From the IMG/VR virus record IMGVR_UViG_3300034104_000841, positions 1-30,806 of that record: 30,806 bases of DNA. One strand, written 5' to 3'. The stretch comes from a virus. Shown here in pieces: positions 8,896 to 15,244 of the stretch. Position 1 is the first letter of the stretch. Every line of letters starts with the position of its first letter. A program made the translations under genes and the position numbers. The notes under the pieces are model-generated. The model did no database searches, had not been told where the DNA came from, and saw only the letters and a program-made list of their open reading frames with translations.

Positions 8896-9528
8896 TTAGG
8901 CCTGATTGTAATTGGGTTCACCCAGTACCGCCAAGGCGTGATTCGTGTGGGCGATGCGGTCATCCAGACCGATTGTGCCGCCGTTGATCTTTTTGGTCAG
9001 GGCCAAGTTGTTGCCAGACTCAGCCAGTGCGTTGAGCTTCTGGGTGTCCCAGAACCAACCAGCCGTCAGGGCAGCATACTGAGGAGTGGCCACTAGGTCA
9101 GGCTCCATGATGAAGTCCACGCCGAGGGCCACGCTTGCGTGGTGGTAATTCGCCGCGCCGGTCAATTGCAAAATTCCTCTTCCCCTAAAACGAAAGCCAT
9201 CACCTGATGCCTCATCTCTGTTGTTCATGCGGTTGCCATAAATGCGGTTTGCAATTCTTTTCGGTTGGCGTTCATATGCGGCAGCCTCCTCTGGGGTAAA
9301 GCCCCAAGTGCGCCGTGGCGTGCGCGGGAACAGCTTCAGCAGTGTTGCCGCCCTATAGTTGAGATTCTCCTCCAGCACCCGAAAATTGGCACTCTCATGG
9401 CTGCACTGGCCGATAAACGCGGCCTGCTGGCGAGGCGTCAGGATGTTGAATCGCTCAAAGGTGGCGTTCAGCGCATCGACCCACTGAGGGCCGATGTGGA
9501 GTTTCTTGAGTTGTTCAGCGTTGAGCAT
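8896..9528 (-). CDS. Endolysin, GH19 chitinase-like muramidase
   Basis: A 210-aa protein with the compact GH19 endolysin layout. The early helix carries the likely catalytic acid Glu45 in QCSHESANF, followed by EENLNYRAATLL. Then come the RIANRIYGNRMNN segment, the family hallmark DGFRFRGRGILQLTG (110-124), a WFWD motif near 158 and KKINGG near 179. GH19-type endolysins cut the glycan backbone of peptidoglycan. There is no signal peptide or transmembrane segment, so export would need a holin. Its start overlaps the end of the Rz gene by 14 bases, making an unusual but known spanin-then-endolysin order on the transcript. Confidence 0.92.
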   Translation of the reverse strand: MLNAEQLKKLHIGPQWVDALNATFERFNILTPRQQAAFIGQCSHESANFRVLEENLNYRAATLLKLFPRTPRRTWGFTPEEAAAYERQPKRIANRIYGNRMNNRDEASGDGFRFRGRGILQLTGAANYHHASVALGVDFIMEPDLVATPQYAALTAGWFWDTQKLNALAESGNNLALTKKINGGTIGLDDRIAHTNHALAVLGEPNYNQA

Positions 9529-10036
9529 TGATGATGTTCCTCATGTTGTCGTAGGCGTCGATGCACGCATTCAATTGGTTAATCGCCCTGTCCCCATCGG
9601 CTGCAATCTGTGCAATCAATTGGAGGGTTTGGCGTTCGGCTTCGCTGGCTCCACTGGCACTAGTATCTGGGTCAGGCGCTCTGTCAGATTGGCTTGGCGC
9701 TTGGTTGCTATTTCCGCTGGCAACGGGGGCACTTGCGGGGGTTTGTACGCAACTTGCGGTGGGGAGGCGCACCCGACCAGCAGAAATGAGGCGATTGAGA
9801 TCAGTTTGCTTTTGAGCGACAACATCGTTGGCCTTTCTCAGTTCGGTTTCTTTGTCTGCGACGGCCTTGGCCATCTCCTGTTCTTTGGCTCTCGCCTCTT
9901 CGTTCTTCTTGGCGATCTCAGCTTGCATCTCGGCATCGCGGTCGCCCCAACCACTGCTGTAGCCGTATTTGTAGATGCCAAAGATTGTCAGCAGCACCAG
10001 CAGCACTGCTATGCCTGTGCGCTGTATTGAGGTCAT
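9515..10036 (-). CDS. Rz: i-spanin (Rz-like inner-membrane spanin subunit)
   Basis: A 173-aa protein with one N-terminal transmembrane helix (about residues 8-24, GIAVLLVLLTIFGIYKYGY) and then a charged coiled coil rich in Ala, Glu and Lys (residues 30-85). This is the usual type II inner-membrane spanin topology with a long periplasmic domain. The second half is Ser/Pro/Ala-rich and has two Cys residues (in TASCVQT and NACIDA) that could form disulfides. A lipoprotein gene is nested in another frame, the classical Rz/Rz1 arrangement. Together they fuse inner and outer membranes at the end of lysis. Its ATG overlaps the stop of the holin candidate gene (ATGA). Confidence 0.88.
   Translation of the reverse strand: MTSIQRTGIAVLLVLLTIFGIYKYGYSSGWGDRDAEMQAEIAKKNEEARAKEQEMAKAVADKETELRKANDVVAQKQTDLNRLISAGRVRLPTASCVQTPASAPVASGNSNQAPSQSDRAPDPDTSASGASEAERQTLQLIAQIAADGDRAINQLNACIDAYDNMRNIINAQR
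9616..9825 (-). CDS. Rz1: o-spanin (Rz1-like outer-membrane lipoprotein), nested in Rz
   Basis: A 69-aa reading frame entirely inside the Rz gene in a different frame. It has a lipoprotein signal with a lipobox ending LLVGC at Cys19, and the mature part is Pro-rich (PPQVAYKPPQVPPLP), which is typical of Rz1. The protein would be lipidated, sorted to the outer membrane and bound to the Rz C-terminus. The lipobox in exactly the expected nested position makes this a real gene and not a shadow of Rz. Confidence 0.85.
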   Translation of the reverse strand: MLSLKSKLISIASFLLVGCASPPQVAYKPPQVPPLPAEIATKRQANLTERLTQILVPVEPAKPNAKPSN

Positions 10037-10563
10037 GATGCTTCCTTACGAGCCGCTGCAATCTCTGCACGGTCTTCTTCAGGTTCTTGGTGCTCTGGGG
10101 GCGTTGTTGGTGGTGGGCCGGGAGTCCAGCTTTCGTCGAGCTCTGGATTCTTCCATACTGGCATAGCCCCAAATGGCTGGCTTGGCAGGCCATACGCAGA
10201 CTGTGGAGGTGCGTAACTGCTTTGGTTGTACCCGCCCGTCGTTGGTTGGTACATCGGCTGTTGTGGGGGCTGCGGTGGAGGGGGTGTAAATGCTTTGGCT
10301 GCTGTAGATACAGCCCGCTTGCCCACAATGCCGCCAATACCGCCTACGATCAGCAGCACGATGTCGTTGAGCATCTTGGTATACGCTTGATCAATGGGGG
10401 CCATTGACTTGATCGGCTGCGTCACAAAGGTCACTGAGTACAGCAGGGCGAAGACTATACCTGCAAGGATCAGTGTGATCATCACGACCACAAAGCCCCA
10501 CACCCTAACTTCGAGTTCCTCAGCGGTCAGCTTTGGCGTCTGTTGATTGTCTAGTTTGATCAA
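10033..10563 (-). CDS. Two-TM membrane protein with Pro-rich tail, holin candidate
   Basis: A 176-aa protein with two hydrophobic segments, residues about 21-47 (VWGFVVVMITLILAGIVFAL) and 67-82 (DIVLLIVGGIGGIVG). A long Pro/Gln/Tyr-rich hydrophilic tail follows (starting TPPPPQPPQQP), ending in a charged segment. Two transmembrane helices and a position directly upstream of Rz suggest a class II-like holin, but the 95-residue Pro-rich tail is long for one. It overlaps the lipoprotein gene by 44 bases and Rz by 4. It could instead be another lysis or envelope membrane protein. No holin family was recognised with certainty. Confidence 0.6.
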   Translation of the reverse strand: MIKLDNQQTPKLTAEELEVRVWGFVVVMITLILAGIVFALLYSVTFVTQPIKSMAPIDQAYTKMLNDIVLLIVGGIGGIVGKRAVSTAAKAFTPPPPQPPQQPMYQPTTGGYNQSSYAPPQSAYGLPSQPFGAMPVWKNPELDESWTPGPPPTTPPEHQEPEEDRAEIAAARKEAS

Positions 10564-10738
10564 TTTGCTTCTCCAAGATAGGGGCTACCAAATACTCAGG
10601 GCACTGCTGTGTGAACAAACACTTGGGCTTTTGACAGTCTGGTTTGTAGAAGTTGTCAGGGTTCTGGCATGGGTATCGGTATCGGTCTTCACAGCCGACC
10701 AGTGCCAACACCGCCAAGATCAGTGCAATGTGTTTCAT
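10520..10738 (-). CDS. Small Cys-rich lipoprotein
   Basis: A 72-aa protein with a lipoprotein signal peptide (MKHIALILAVLALVGC, lipid-attachment Cys16). The short mature domain has five further cysteines (RYPCQN, PDCQKPKCLF, QQCPEYL) and then a polar tail. It would be anchored in the envelope and could be disulfide-bonded in the periplasm. Its ATG overlaps the stop of the 57-aa gene upstream (ATGA), and its end overlaps the holin candidate by 44 bases. The function is unknown. Position within the lysis block suggests an accessory lysis or superinfection-exclusion role, but that is inference. Confidence 0.75.
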   Translation of the reverse strand: MKHIALILAVLALVGCEDRYRYPCQNPDNFYKPDCQKPKCLFTQQCPEYLVAPILEKQIDQTRQSTDAKADR

Positions 10739-10908
10739 GCGCGTACATCCACAATGTGTTGTTGGGCCTTACTTGCTTCGATCAACTTGGCGTGATGCTC
10801 TTTTGTTTGCTGAGCATTGACTTGCAGCCGCTTCAAGTTCTGTTCGCTAACCAGCCGAGAACGCTCTTGCAGCTCTTTCAAGTGTCTTTGGTGCATCTCG
10901 ACTTTCAT
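10735..10908 (-). CDS. 57-aa charged helical protein, unknown function
   Basis: A short frame from ATG at 10908 (MKVEMHQRHLKELQERSRLV...) to TGA at 10735. Its ATG overlaps the previous stop and its stop overlaps the next ATG, both as ATGA, which strongly supports translation. The protein is almost entirely amphipathic helix, rich in Gln, Lys, Glu and His, with no membrane segment or Cys. No family recognised. It lies between a small membrane protein and a lipoprotein in the lysis block. Confidence 0.7.
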   Translation of the reverse strand: MKVEMHQRHLKELQERSRLVSEQNLKRLQVNAQQTKEHHAKLIEASKAQQHIVDVRA

Positions 10909-11063
10909 ATGCCTATGTACTCCAATGCTGCTTCAATGATTCGCTCTGCGATGTACACGGGCAAGTATTGGAGCAAGTCAAACCCCACCCAAACGAAGGC
11001 GAGATAGCAACTGATTTTGAGCCACTGGTCAAAACCATCTTTGACTTCTTTCCACTTGTCCAC
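10905..11063 (-). CDS. 52-aa membrane protein with GTG start
   Basis: The frame reads (V/M)DKWKEVKDGFDQWLKIS followed by a hydrophobic stretch (CYLAFVWVGFDLLQYLPVYI) and a short amphipathic end. Without a GTG (11063) or another non-ATG start the frame would be missed: an ATG at 11065 opens a different frame that encodes a poor, Ser-rich product. The stop overlaps the ATG of the next gene (ATGA). The start is not certain: a GAGGTGA site stands further upstream, so a rarer codon up to 18 bases earlier is possible. Probably a small inner-membrane protein; no family recognised. Confidence 0.6.
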   Translation of the reverse strand: MDKWKEVKDGFDQWLKISCYLAFVWVGFDLLQYLPVYIAERIIEAALEYIGI

Positions 11064-11064
11064 A

Positions 11065-11553
11065 TCAACCGCACCCAACAGAGGAACAATACGCGATCAC
11101 CTCAAAAACAAGGTACATGATGATGACAGAGATAACCGTAATCAGTGTGATCCCAACGCCCAATTCAATCATCTCTTTGCGCTTTTTGGCGGCATTCAAG
11201 GCACGAGCAGCTTCGCGTCTTTCTTCTTCCCGGTCTTCCTTGTTCATCTCCATGACGCGGACCTGAATCTGGTTCCAAACGTCCATATTGTTGGTGGAGA
11301 AAAACAAGTTCTTCAGCTCAACCTCAAAATCCTTTTGGGCCTTGATAGCCAGTTCGATCTCGATGGCCTTGCCCATGTTGGAGCCGCCAGACCTCTTGGC
11401 CTCTCTAGCTGCTTTGGTGGCCGTGTGCTTGGCGTCAAAATACTTGCCGATCAGCGGACCAAGACTGGCCACGTTGTCAACAGTAGCTGACGCTTTCTTA
11501 ATCATGTTGACTGCAGTGTTAACTGCAGCTAACGCGGTTACTGGATCAATCAT
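11065..11553 (-). CDS. 162-aa protein with C-terminal membrane anchor, unknown function
   Basis: Begins MIDPVTALAAVNTAVNMIKKA, an Ala-rich opening that I associate with small proteins in aquatic phage lysis regions. The middle (residues 40-128) is highly charged and helical (NKEDREEERREAARALNAAKKRKE). Residues about 130-154 form a single hydrophobic helix (GVGITLITVISVIIMYLVF), followed by a short tail with two Cys. This gives a tail-anchored topology with a large cytoplasmic coiled coil. The start codon overlaps the stop of the tiny 26-aa frame (TAATG). It might be a holin regulator or an envelope-associated protein; the function is not known. Confidence 0.8.
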   Translation of the reverse strand: MIDPVTALAAVNTAVNMIKKASATVDNVASLGPLIGKYFDAKHTATKAAREAKRSGGSNMGKAIEIELAIKAQKDFEVELKNLFFSTNNMDVWNQIQVRVMEMNKEDREEERREAARALNAAKKRKEMIELGVGITLITVISVIIMYLVFEVIAYCSSVGCG

Positions 11554-11633
11554 TACAGCCCCCTAACAGCAAACAGGGCGACTTGCAATAGCCACCACAC
11601 AACAACGATGCCGATGGCGATTTTAACTCTCAC
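11553..11633 (-). CDS. 26-aa single-TM peptide with GTG start
   Basis: GTG at 11633 to TAA at 11553, reading (M)RVKIAIGIVVVWWLLQVAL then a short end. It is a basic start followed by one transmembrane helix. The start overlaps the stop of the 30-aa frame (GTGA) and the stop overlaps the next ATG (TAATG), so it fills the gap exactly. Its small size makes the call tentative. A holin, antiholin or other lysis modulator is possible but not shown. Confidence 0.5.
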   Translation of the reverse strand: MRVKIAIGIVVVWWLLQVALFAVRGL

Positions 11634-11722
11634 ATCAGTGTAGACACAAATACTTTGACACACCAGACGATGAGTCCAATAAGAAGGACCGCAGCGATGA
11701 AGCTAACGGCCCAGTCTCTCAT
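11630..11722 (-). CDS. 30-aa single-TM peptide
   Basis: ATG at 11722 to TGA at 11630, reading MRDWAVSFIAAVLLIGLIVW and ending VSTLM. It has a short N-terminus and one hydrophobic helix covering most of the peptide. Its ATG overlaps the stop of the upstream 74-aa gene (ATGA), and its stop overlaps the GTG of the next tiny frame (GTGA). Gap-free coupling on both sides supports a real gene; function unknown, possibly lysis-related. Confidence 0.55.
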   Translation of the reverse strand: MRDWAVSFIAAVLLIGLIVWCVKVFVSTLM

Positions 11723-11943
11723 GACTTGTCGGCTTTGCCGTCTAACTTATCAAAAATTTGCTTCAGTATCGCTTTTACTTCAGCAATGTCCGAACGGTAG
11801 TCTTCTTTGACCACATAGTTGTGTGGCAACTCGTTTACCTTATCTTCCAGCTTTTGGATTTTTTGTGTCTGATTATTGAAAATCCACGCGACAAAAAAGC
11901 CAGCTGCGCTGACTACAAGGTTAAAAAGCTGCTGGTTATCCAT
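11719..11943 (-). CDS. 74-aa N-terminal TM plus coiled-coil protein (lysis region)
   Basis: MDNQQLFNLVVSAAGFFVAWIF forms an N-terminal membrane segment, followed by a charged helix (KIQKLEDKVNELP) and a C-terminal amphipathic helix (DIAEVKAILKQIFDKLDGKAD). The layout is like small XhlA-type or antiholin-like phage proteins. A GAGG site about 6 bases upstream supports the ATG. It is the first gene after the accessory cassette, separated from it by 90 non-coding bases, and leads the run of tiny overlapping membrane genes. A lysis role is inferred from its neighbours. Confidence 0.75.
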   Translation of the reverse strand: MDNQQLFNLVVSAAGFFVAWIFNNQTQKIQKLEDKVNELPHNYVVKEDYRSDIAEVKAILKQIFDKLDGKADKS

Positions 11944-12033
11944 GGTTTACCTCGACTGCGAACTGGGAGCATTGTAGTTCAATACGCCTCGGCCAAAGCC
12001 GCTAAAATTTCCCCATAACATGCAACCCAGTCG

Positions 12034-12681
12034 TCAAAGCTCTGGGAAAAGGCATTTATGAATGAAGTCATGGACTACCTCCGGCTCGAAACCAAGTGCC
12101 GCCATAACTTTTGGCGTATGTGGGTTTTGCTTCTGCCAGTGGCAGTAGCGATTCTGCTGCGTAGTGTAGTCGGTTGAAGTGGCTTTGCCAATAGAGCCAA
12201 GGTAGTGACTTAAGTTTTCAAGAACGAAGTTGATGAGTCGCTCTAGCTCTTCTGGGTCTTGGATATTGCCCGCAGCTACCATATTGCCGCTAAATATCTG
12301 GCGGGCCCACTCGGGAAGCTGGCGCTCTTTACTCCACTGCTGTGAAGCTGCACGATCCGCGAACCAGTTGTCAAGGTCTGTTGGCTCAACGGTGCTGAAG
12401 TCGTGGAACGCGCCTGTTACTTTGGTAGGCCCAGCAATGAGGTCGAAGCCAAAGACTGGCGATGGGTCGTTCGTGTGAGGGAAGACGCACAAGTGCATCA
12501 TGTACAGCTTGCTTGTTTCCCGTGCGTCAACGATGTCTAGGTGTGCGCGGCGGAAGGTGCTGCTGCGCCACAGGTGGTTTACCCACGGGTAGTCGTGCCC
12601 TTCGTCATACGACTCGTACTCAGCGAGCGCGGTTTTGATGCGCTCTGCAGCAGCTTCAAGTTGGGGTATCAGCAAACTCAT
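12034..12681 (-). CDS. pcyX: Ferredoxin-dependent bilin reductase, PcyA/PcyX-like
   Basis: A 215-aa protein starting at MSLLIPQ; the frame is open upstream to 12762, but the extra 27 residues lie wholly inside the heme oxygenase gene and do not look like the family. FDBR hallmarks are present: SPVFGFDLIAGPTKV (residues 74-88) with the substrate-protonating Asp80; His63, exactly 17 residues before it, the spacing of His88 and Asp105 in PcyA; and a C-terminal NRYCHWQKQNPHTPKV matching the family's 'YC..Q..N..T..VL' block. PebS-type enzymes carry Asn at the His position, so retention of His favours the PcyA/PcyX clade. FDBRs reduce biliverdin with ferredoxin electrons; viral PcyX makes phycoerythrobilin. 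The start overlaps heme oxygenase, the enzyme supplying its substrate, by 26 bases. The product (PEB or PCB) cannot be told from sequence alone. Confidence 0.9.
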   Translation of the reverse strand: MSLLIPQLEAAAERIKTALAEYESYDEGHDYPWVNHLWRSSTFRRAHLDIVDARETSKLYMMHLCVFPHTNDPSPVFGFDLIAGPTKVTGAFHDFSTVEPTDLDNWFADRAASQQWSKERQLPEWARQIFSGNMVAAGNIQDPEELERLINFVLENLSHYLGSIGKATSTDYTTQQNRYCHWQKQNPHTPKVMAALGFEPEVVHDFIHKCLFPEL

Positions 12682-13189
12682 GAGCCAGATCGTCAAAGAG
12701 TTTGAGCACAAAGTCAAACGCCACGTTAGCCTCGTCGGCCAGATCGTCGGTGAGCTTGGCACGCAGTTTGGCGACCAGTTCAGAGCGATTCTTGAACTCG
12801 TACATCATGCCGCTACCGGGCACTTTGGACTTGATCATCTGTCCGCCGTACATATCGCCCATGTGGCGAACGTAGAGGTGCGCAAGCACATTGGGTACTG
12901 ACGCAAGGTACTCAGCGTACTCTTGAGCTGCGGGCATAACTGGTATCTGATCTACAACGTTAAGCTCGGCAAAGTCGCTTAGGATGGCGTCAGCACGCTC
13001 GATACCATCAAGGTCGTCAAGCAGTCCATTAGCGCGTGCGCGGGACTCAAGGGCGTCGTAGACGCGGACCATGTTGAACAAGTAGACCGCGTAATCCCGC
13101 TTGGTCATATTGCCAGAGAACAACAACGTAGTGAAGGGGTGAGCCTCCGCTGCGTCGTGCTTAGCCTTGATCGCGTCTCTCAAGCTCAT
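12656..13189 (-). CDS. hemO: Heme oxygenase (biliverdin-producing)
   Basis: A 177-aa protein of the canonical all-helical heme oxygenase fold. The proximal heme ligand is His11 in IKAKHDAAEAHPF, followed by LLFSGNMTKRDYAVYL and VYDALE as in bacterial and mammalian enzymes. The distal helix carries the flexible Gly pair in YVRHMGDMYGGQMIK (residues 106-120). All key elements are there, so activity is likely. The enzyme opens heme to biliverdin, Fe2+ and CO using reductant, probably host ferredoxin. At 177 aa it is shorter than typical (about 210-240), mainly at the C-terminus. ATGA coupling to the radical SAM gene and a 26-base overlap with the bilin reductase show one translational unit. Confidence 0.93.
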   Translation of the reverse strand: MSLRDAIKAKHDAAEAHPFTTLLFSGNMTKRDYAVYLFNMVRVYDALESRARANGLLDDLDGIERADAILSDFAELNVVDQIPVMPAAQEYAEYLASVPNVLAHLYVRHMGDMYGGQMIKSKVPGSGMMYEFKNRSELVAKLRAKLTDDLADEANVAFDFVLKLFDDLAHEFADTPT

Positions 13190-14547
13190 GCCGTCGCCTT
13201 GATTGGTATGAACTTGCGCTTCTGCTCGTCACGAGCCTCCCAAATGTACTTCCTGTCGGGGCGCTGGGGGCCCTCGATGTGAACGGGCTTGTACCCGGTG
13301 ATGCTCTTGATCGTAGCAGCGAAGAAGACGACATTGTCTGAAAAGGAGTTGTTGCAGGATGCGTCCCACAGCTCGCCACTCAAGAACATACATGACCCCT
13401 GACACAGCTGAAGCACTGGGCAGTTCGAGCATTCGTCACGATCTGACCAGTGAGTAATCGTAGTCAGTTTGACGTCTTCGATTTTGTCGACATGGCCAAT
13501 CTTGTGCGAAGCGCCAGCTGGGTTTGTGCCAGCAGTAGATACGTTCTGGCAAGTGATCACATTTCCATTTAAGTCGACAGCGATTTGCTCAACTTTGTCC
13601 ATGCCACACTTCTGGCCAAGAACTTCTTTGGGGGCGCGGTCAGCGATCATTTGGCCAAACCCCTCCATCTTTTGCCGAACTACGCCAAACCTGCTGGCAC
13701 CGCCTGACTCAATATCCGCGTAGGCAACCTTGCGGTATTCGACCTCTTCAGCAAGACCGCTCAGGGAGTTAGTCAGCCCGCCTTCATCGTAGGCATCAAC
13801 AAAACCGCCTTCGCCGAACGTAAGGTATTTGGCATCCTCGCCGAGAAGCTCCTCAAAGTACTTCTGGGCTGCAGCGCGGGAGTTGTTCGTGCGGTTCATC
13901 ATCGTGTTGACACCGATCAACCCTTTGGGCCCAAAACGCCGCATAGCCTTTTTAAAGATAGCCAGCCCCTCTTCCGTCGCAAAAGGATCAGGCCCGCGAA
14001 CATGCTGCCCGGGACCGTCGTGTGAAATGGCGAATGAAAAATCCATTTCGTCCAGCCAGTCCAGCTTCTCGTCGTCGAGTAAGCTGCCGTTCGTGATTAG
14101 GGAAAAGCTAGCGTTTGGGTAAAGAACGCGAATGCGCTCAGCCAGAGGTTTCATTGTCTTCCAGTAGACAAATGGCTCGCCACCCCAAAACTCAAAGCGT
14201 GTCCCATTACCGCGACCGTCGACGCCGCCGCGATACCAGTTTGGTAACTTCTTGATAAACAACTCAACGTCACTTGGGTTTGTTTCTTCGGCGTGAGGAA
14301 CAAAGCGCTGGCTGCAGTACTCGCAGGAGTAGTTGCAAGACAGGCCCATTGAAATCTTGATGGTCGTAAAGTTATATTTGAAGCCTTTACCAACCGGGTA
14401 CTTCTGGTGGGCGTAGTGAATTTTTTGAGCCGGAGATATGAACAAGTCTTCGCCGTTCTCATCAGTGAGAGCGGAGTTGTTGTTATCGTAGTAGAAGACT
14501 TTGCTTTCGCCCGCGTCATTGACTGCTGTAACCGTAAACTTAGCCAT
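13186..14547 (-). CDS. Radical SAM/SPASM peptide maturase
   Basis: A 453-aa protein. The radical SAM core has CNYSCEYC (Cys71, Cys75, Cys78) binding the SAM [4Fe-4S] cluster, WGGEPF (GGEP at 122-125) binding SAM, and SLITNGS at 149-155. The C-terminal SPASM domain shows the seven-Cys pattern: Cys314, Cys333 (GNVITCQN), then Cys373, Cys376, Cys382, Cys386 (ECSNCPVLQLCQGSC) and Cys398. That arrangement holds two auxiliary clusters, as in anSME-type and RiPP maturases acting on peptides or proteins. No separate RRE domain is obvious, although the first 60 residues precede the barrel. It abuts the 2OG oxygenase (TAAATG) and overlaps heme oxygenase (ATGA). No small RiPP precursor gene was found beside it; the Cys-rich fibre end is the nearest candidate substrate. 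GC is about 56% in a sampled stretch. Confidence 0.92.
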   Translation of the reverse strand: MAKFTVTAVNDAGESKVFYYDNNNSALTDENGEDLFISPAQKIHYAHQKYPVGKGFKYNFTTIKISMGLSCNYSCEYCSQRFVPHAEETNPSDVELFIKKLPNWYRGGVDGRGNGTRFEFWGGEPFVYWKTMKPLAERIRVLYPNASFSLITNGSLLDDEKLDWLDEMDFSFAISHDGPGQHVRGPDPFATEEGLAIFKKAMRRFGPKGLIGVNTMMNRTNNSRAAAQKYFEELLGEDAKYLTFGEGGFVDAYDEGGLTNSLSGLAEEVEYRKVAYADIESGGASRFGVVRQKMEGFGQMIADRAPKEVLGQKCGMDKVEQIAVDLNGNVITCQNVSTAGTNPAGASHKIGHVDKIEDVKLTTITHWSDRDECSNCPVLQLCQGSCMFLSGELWDASCNNSFSDNVVFFAATIKSITGYKPVHIEGPQRPDRKYIWEARDEQKRKFIPIKATA

Positions 14548-15234
14548 TTAGAACCTCATCTCTGACTGCAATTCGACATAGCAGTGGCTAGCCACCTGAA
14601 AATTAACGACCGCCGCAACGCGGGTAGTCGAGCCTCGGTATACGTTTGTCTCATGCCATACATAGGCAGGGTGAATCACAGTCATGCCCTGAAAAGGCTC
14701 GATTGGATCAACTTTTTCCCAGTATGGGTAGTTAGGCGTACCTCTTGGGTCAAGTAGAAGAAGAGCGTGCGAACCGTGCCGCTCCGATGCTCCAAGCTCT
14801 GAATCGCTCTCATCAAGCGCCAAATAGTGAACCAGCACGCCATCCATCGCTTGATGGTAATGCGGGTAAGTTCTAGCGCCGGGTTGCTGGACATTACCGA
14901 AACAACGGCCAACTAGCTTTACATCGTCCGCTTGCTCGACATCAAGCGCCTCGCGTAAGAAACGACGGTACATCTCGCAAGAGAAACGCTCAAACTCTAG
15001 GATCGAGTCACGCTCTTCGGGAAACATGTCAAGGTCATTAAACAGATTGTACGGCGTGACTGCGTAAGCCTGTTTTGACTTCATAAATGTATGAAAACCG
15101 GGGGAAGTCTCTTCAACTCGTGATCTGGCGTCTTCACGTTTTACGATGGCGTTGATGAGGTCTAAACGAACTTTATCAGGGAGTGGCGTGTAGCCAGTCA
15201 TGACTGGTGTCGACCACAGTTTTCTGATTTGCAT
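14548..15234 (-). CDS. 2OG-Fe(II) oxygenase-like protein
   Basis: A 228-aa protein resembling the putative 2OG-Fe(II) oxygenase family (PF13759-like) often seen in phages. PHYHQAMDGVLVHYLAL (from residue 124) matches the family's 'H.H.....sGvyYl' block with His125/His127 and Asp131 as metal-ligand candidates. The distal part VIHPAYVWHETNVYRGSTTR supplies a second His (188 or 194) and the 2OG-binding Arg205, followed by VAAVVNF. These enzymes hydroxylate proteins, peptides or small molecules using O2 and 2-oxoglutarate. A good AAGGA site precedes the ATG. It abuts the SPASM maturase, so a common target is plausible. The exact iron ligands are uncertain. Confidence 0.8.
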   Translation of the reverse strand: MQIRKLWSTPVMTGYTPLPDKVRLDLINAIVKREDARSRVEETSPGFHTFMKSKQAYAVTPYNLFNDLDMFPEERDSILEFERFSCEMYRRFLREALDVEQADDVKLVGRCFGNVQQPGARTYPHYHQAMDGVLVHYLALDESDSELGASERHGSHALLLLDPRGTPNYPYWEKVDPIEPFQGMTVIHPAYVWHETNVYRGSTTRVAAVVNFQVASHCYVELQSEMRF

Positions 15235-15244
15235 TCTTTTCCTT

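Noticed and set aside
8883-8963. 28-residue N-terminal extension of the nozzle-like protein
   Set aside because: Would overlap the endolysin end; the internal ATG at 8882 has a good GAGGA site.
11944-12033. Possible terminator or promoter between the bilin reductase and the lysis block
   Set aside because: Only a 4-5 bp CGGC/GCCG hairpin without a T-run and no convincing -35/-10 pair, so nothing is called in these 90 bases.
12682-12762. 27-residue N-terminal extension of the bilin reductase
   Set aside because: Lies wholly in the heme oxygenase gene, does not match the family N-terminus, and MSLLIPQ gives a normal FDBR start.
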